A stretch of DNA of 64,000 bases from Roseomonas fluvialis (GTDB lineage: Bacteria; Pseudomonadota; Alphaproteobacteria; Acetobacterales; Acetobacteraceae): NCBI RefSeq assembly GCF_022846615.1, contig NZ_AP025637.1, forward strand, positions 868,001-932,000, given 5' to 3'. Position numbers and translations under genes: made by a program. The notes under the pieces are model-generated. The model worked only from the letters and a program-made list of their open reading frames with translations, was not told the DNA's origin and made no database searches. Positions 63,292 to 64,000 of the stretch are shown here, piece by piece; positions within the stretch are counted from its first letter, which is position 1, and each line of letters starts with the position of its first letter.

Positions 63292-64000
63292 TGCGCGCAC
63301 TGGTCCTCGCCCTCGCGCTGCTGGTGGCCATGCCTGTGGCTGGCCACGCGCAGACCAACCCGAATGTCAGCGGCACGCCGACCAATCCGACGTCGATGCT
63401 GCCCCCCGTGGCCGATGAGCTCGAGGTGCTGAAGGCGCTGCAGGGCGGGCGCGTTGCCGGGCGCATCTCCATCCCGGACCAGCAGGCAGCCAGCCTGATC
63501 CAGCCCGGCGGGCGGTCCTGGCGTGACTTCCACAACGTGACGCTCGCCTGGGTCGGCGGCATCGCGGTGCTTGGCATGCTGAGCCTGCTGGTGGTGTTCC
63601 GGATGATGAAGGGGCGCATCCCGGTCGAGGGCGGCCTCGCCGGGCGCACCATCCAGCGCTTCAACGGGCTCGAGCGTGCGAACCACTGGATGGTGGCGTC
63701 GACCTTCATCATCCTGGCGCTGTCGGGGCTGAACCTGACCTTCGGGCGGCACGTGCTGCTGCCGGTGGTGGGGCCCGAGGCCTTCACCGCGATCAGCCAG
63801 TGGGGCAAGTACGCCCACAACTTCCTGGCCTTCCCGTTCACGCTCGGCATCGTCGTGATGCTGCTGCTCTGGGTGAAGGACAACATCCCGAACGGGCGCG
63901 ACGTGAAGTGGCTCACCTCGGGCGGCGGGCTGGTCGGTGACGGGCATCCGGACAGCGAACGGTTCAACGCCGGGCAGAAGGGTATCTTCTGGATCACGGT
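63291..64000 (+). CDS. fdhC: Formate dehydrogenase cytochrome b subunit gamma (partial, runs off right edge)
   Basis: 236 codons visible; the 3' end is outside. Signal peptide MRALVLALALLVAMPVAGHA, then a ~60-residue periplasmic stretch (NVSGTPTNPTSMLPPVADEL). TM helices follow: VTLAWVGGIAVLGMLSLLVV, NHWMVASTFIILALSGLNLTF and FLAFPFTLGIVVMLLLWVKD. His residues in ERANHWMV and KYAHNFLAF are candidate haem-b ligands. It passes electrons from FdhB to quinone in the inner membrane. The exported N-terminal extension is typical for this FDH type and absent from E. coli FdnI. Confidence 0.93.
   Translation, partial: MRALVLALALLVAMPVAGHAQTNPNVSGTPTNPTSMLPPVADELEVLKALQGGRVAGRISIPDQQAASLIQPGGRSWRDFHNVTLAWVGGIAVLGMLSLLVVFRMMKGRIPVEGGLAGRTIQRFNGLERANHWMVASTFIILALSGLNLTFGRHVLLPVVGPEAFTAISQWGKYAHNFLAFPFTLGIVVMLLLWVKDNIPNGRDVKWLTSGGGLVGDGHPDSERFNAGQKGIFWIT

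Noticed and set aside
59716-63300. Nearly 1200-codon open frame on the minus strand opposite fdhAB
   Set aside because: Antisense shadow of two unmistakable fdh genes. Its composition is that of complement-strand translation, and no ribosome site or family motif is seen.

Overview
This window is about 64 kb of very GC-rich (roughly 70%) bacterial chromosome. Gene content points to an alphaproteobacterium of the Rhodospirillales, most likely an Acetobacteraceae/Roseomonas-like heterotroph. The clues are orphan tripartite-tricarboxylate (Bug) receptors, an alphaproteobacterial DUF1489 gene, an ECF sigma/NrsF pair, a pqqABCDE operon, a cysteine-type periplasmic formate dehydrogenase with its DUF3305/DUF3306 neighbourhood, and OpgC. 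This placement is inference; no 16S rRNA or tRNA gene was seen.

Layout. 1-4.7 kb: the 5' part of a large AraC-HTH/TolB-like/TPR regulator running off the left edge, a divergent Bug receptor, a Zn-dependent carbamoyl-amino-acid/allantoate-type hydrolase and RlpA. 4.7-11.1 kb: a tandem intergenic repeat, a two-domain PPK2 (polyphosphate:AMP phosphotransferase), then fsa/tal-DUF484-xerC and divergent priA. 11.2-15.8 kb: an OprP-like porin, a family 5 substrate-binding protein and a GT8-like glycosyltransferase. 15.9-19.6 kb: sdhCDAB behind a good sigma-70 promoter. 19.7-25 kb: a divergent Bug-like receptor, MFS, UPF0126/TRIC and EamA transporters, and asd. 25.1-28.4 kb: pqqABCDE. 28.4-33.7 kb: a PAS-containing chemoreceptor, ECF sigma/NrsF, OpgC and DUF1489. 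33.9-41.6 kb: a six-gene Hyf-like membrane complex with a glyoxalase-family gene inside it. 42-44 kb: TRAP dctQM without a receptor gene. 44-53 kb: housekeeping and stress genes (AKR, pirin, Usp, APH/ATPase fusion, pdxH, fabI, ASCH-HTH, aroC). 53-64 kb: a formate dehydrogenase locus with a 680-aa polyferredoxin, a lipoate/biotin-ligase-like protein, four DUF proteins, a TorD chaperone, a small Tat protein and fdhABC; fdhC runs off the right edge.

The two most notable systems are both in energy metabolism. The Hyf-like complex keeps the membrane antiporter-like arm and the four-cysteine N2-type cluster in its small subunit. Its large subunit has lost both CxxC pairs that bind [NiFe], so it looks like an Ehr-type complex rather than a hydrogenase. 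The formate dehydrogenase is accompanied by a tightly coupled set of uncharacterised proteins (53.1-58.8 kb) that probably serve its maturation or electron transfer.

Three families of intergenic repeats were found by eye: a 125-bp element (two tandem copies at 4.7-4.9 kb, one inverted at 34.9 kb), a two-module element (23.7-23.9 kb and 46.05-46.15 kb), and a ~100-bp inverted pair at 44.0-44.25 kb between convergent genes. All coordinates with revised starts come from reading the bases; family names come from recognition of motifs, not from database searches.
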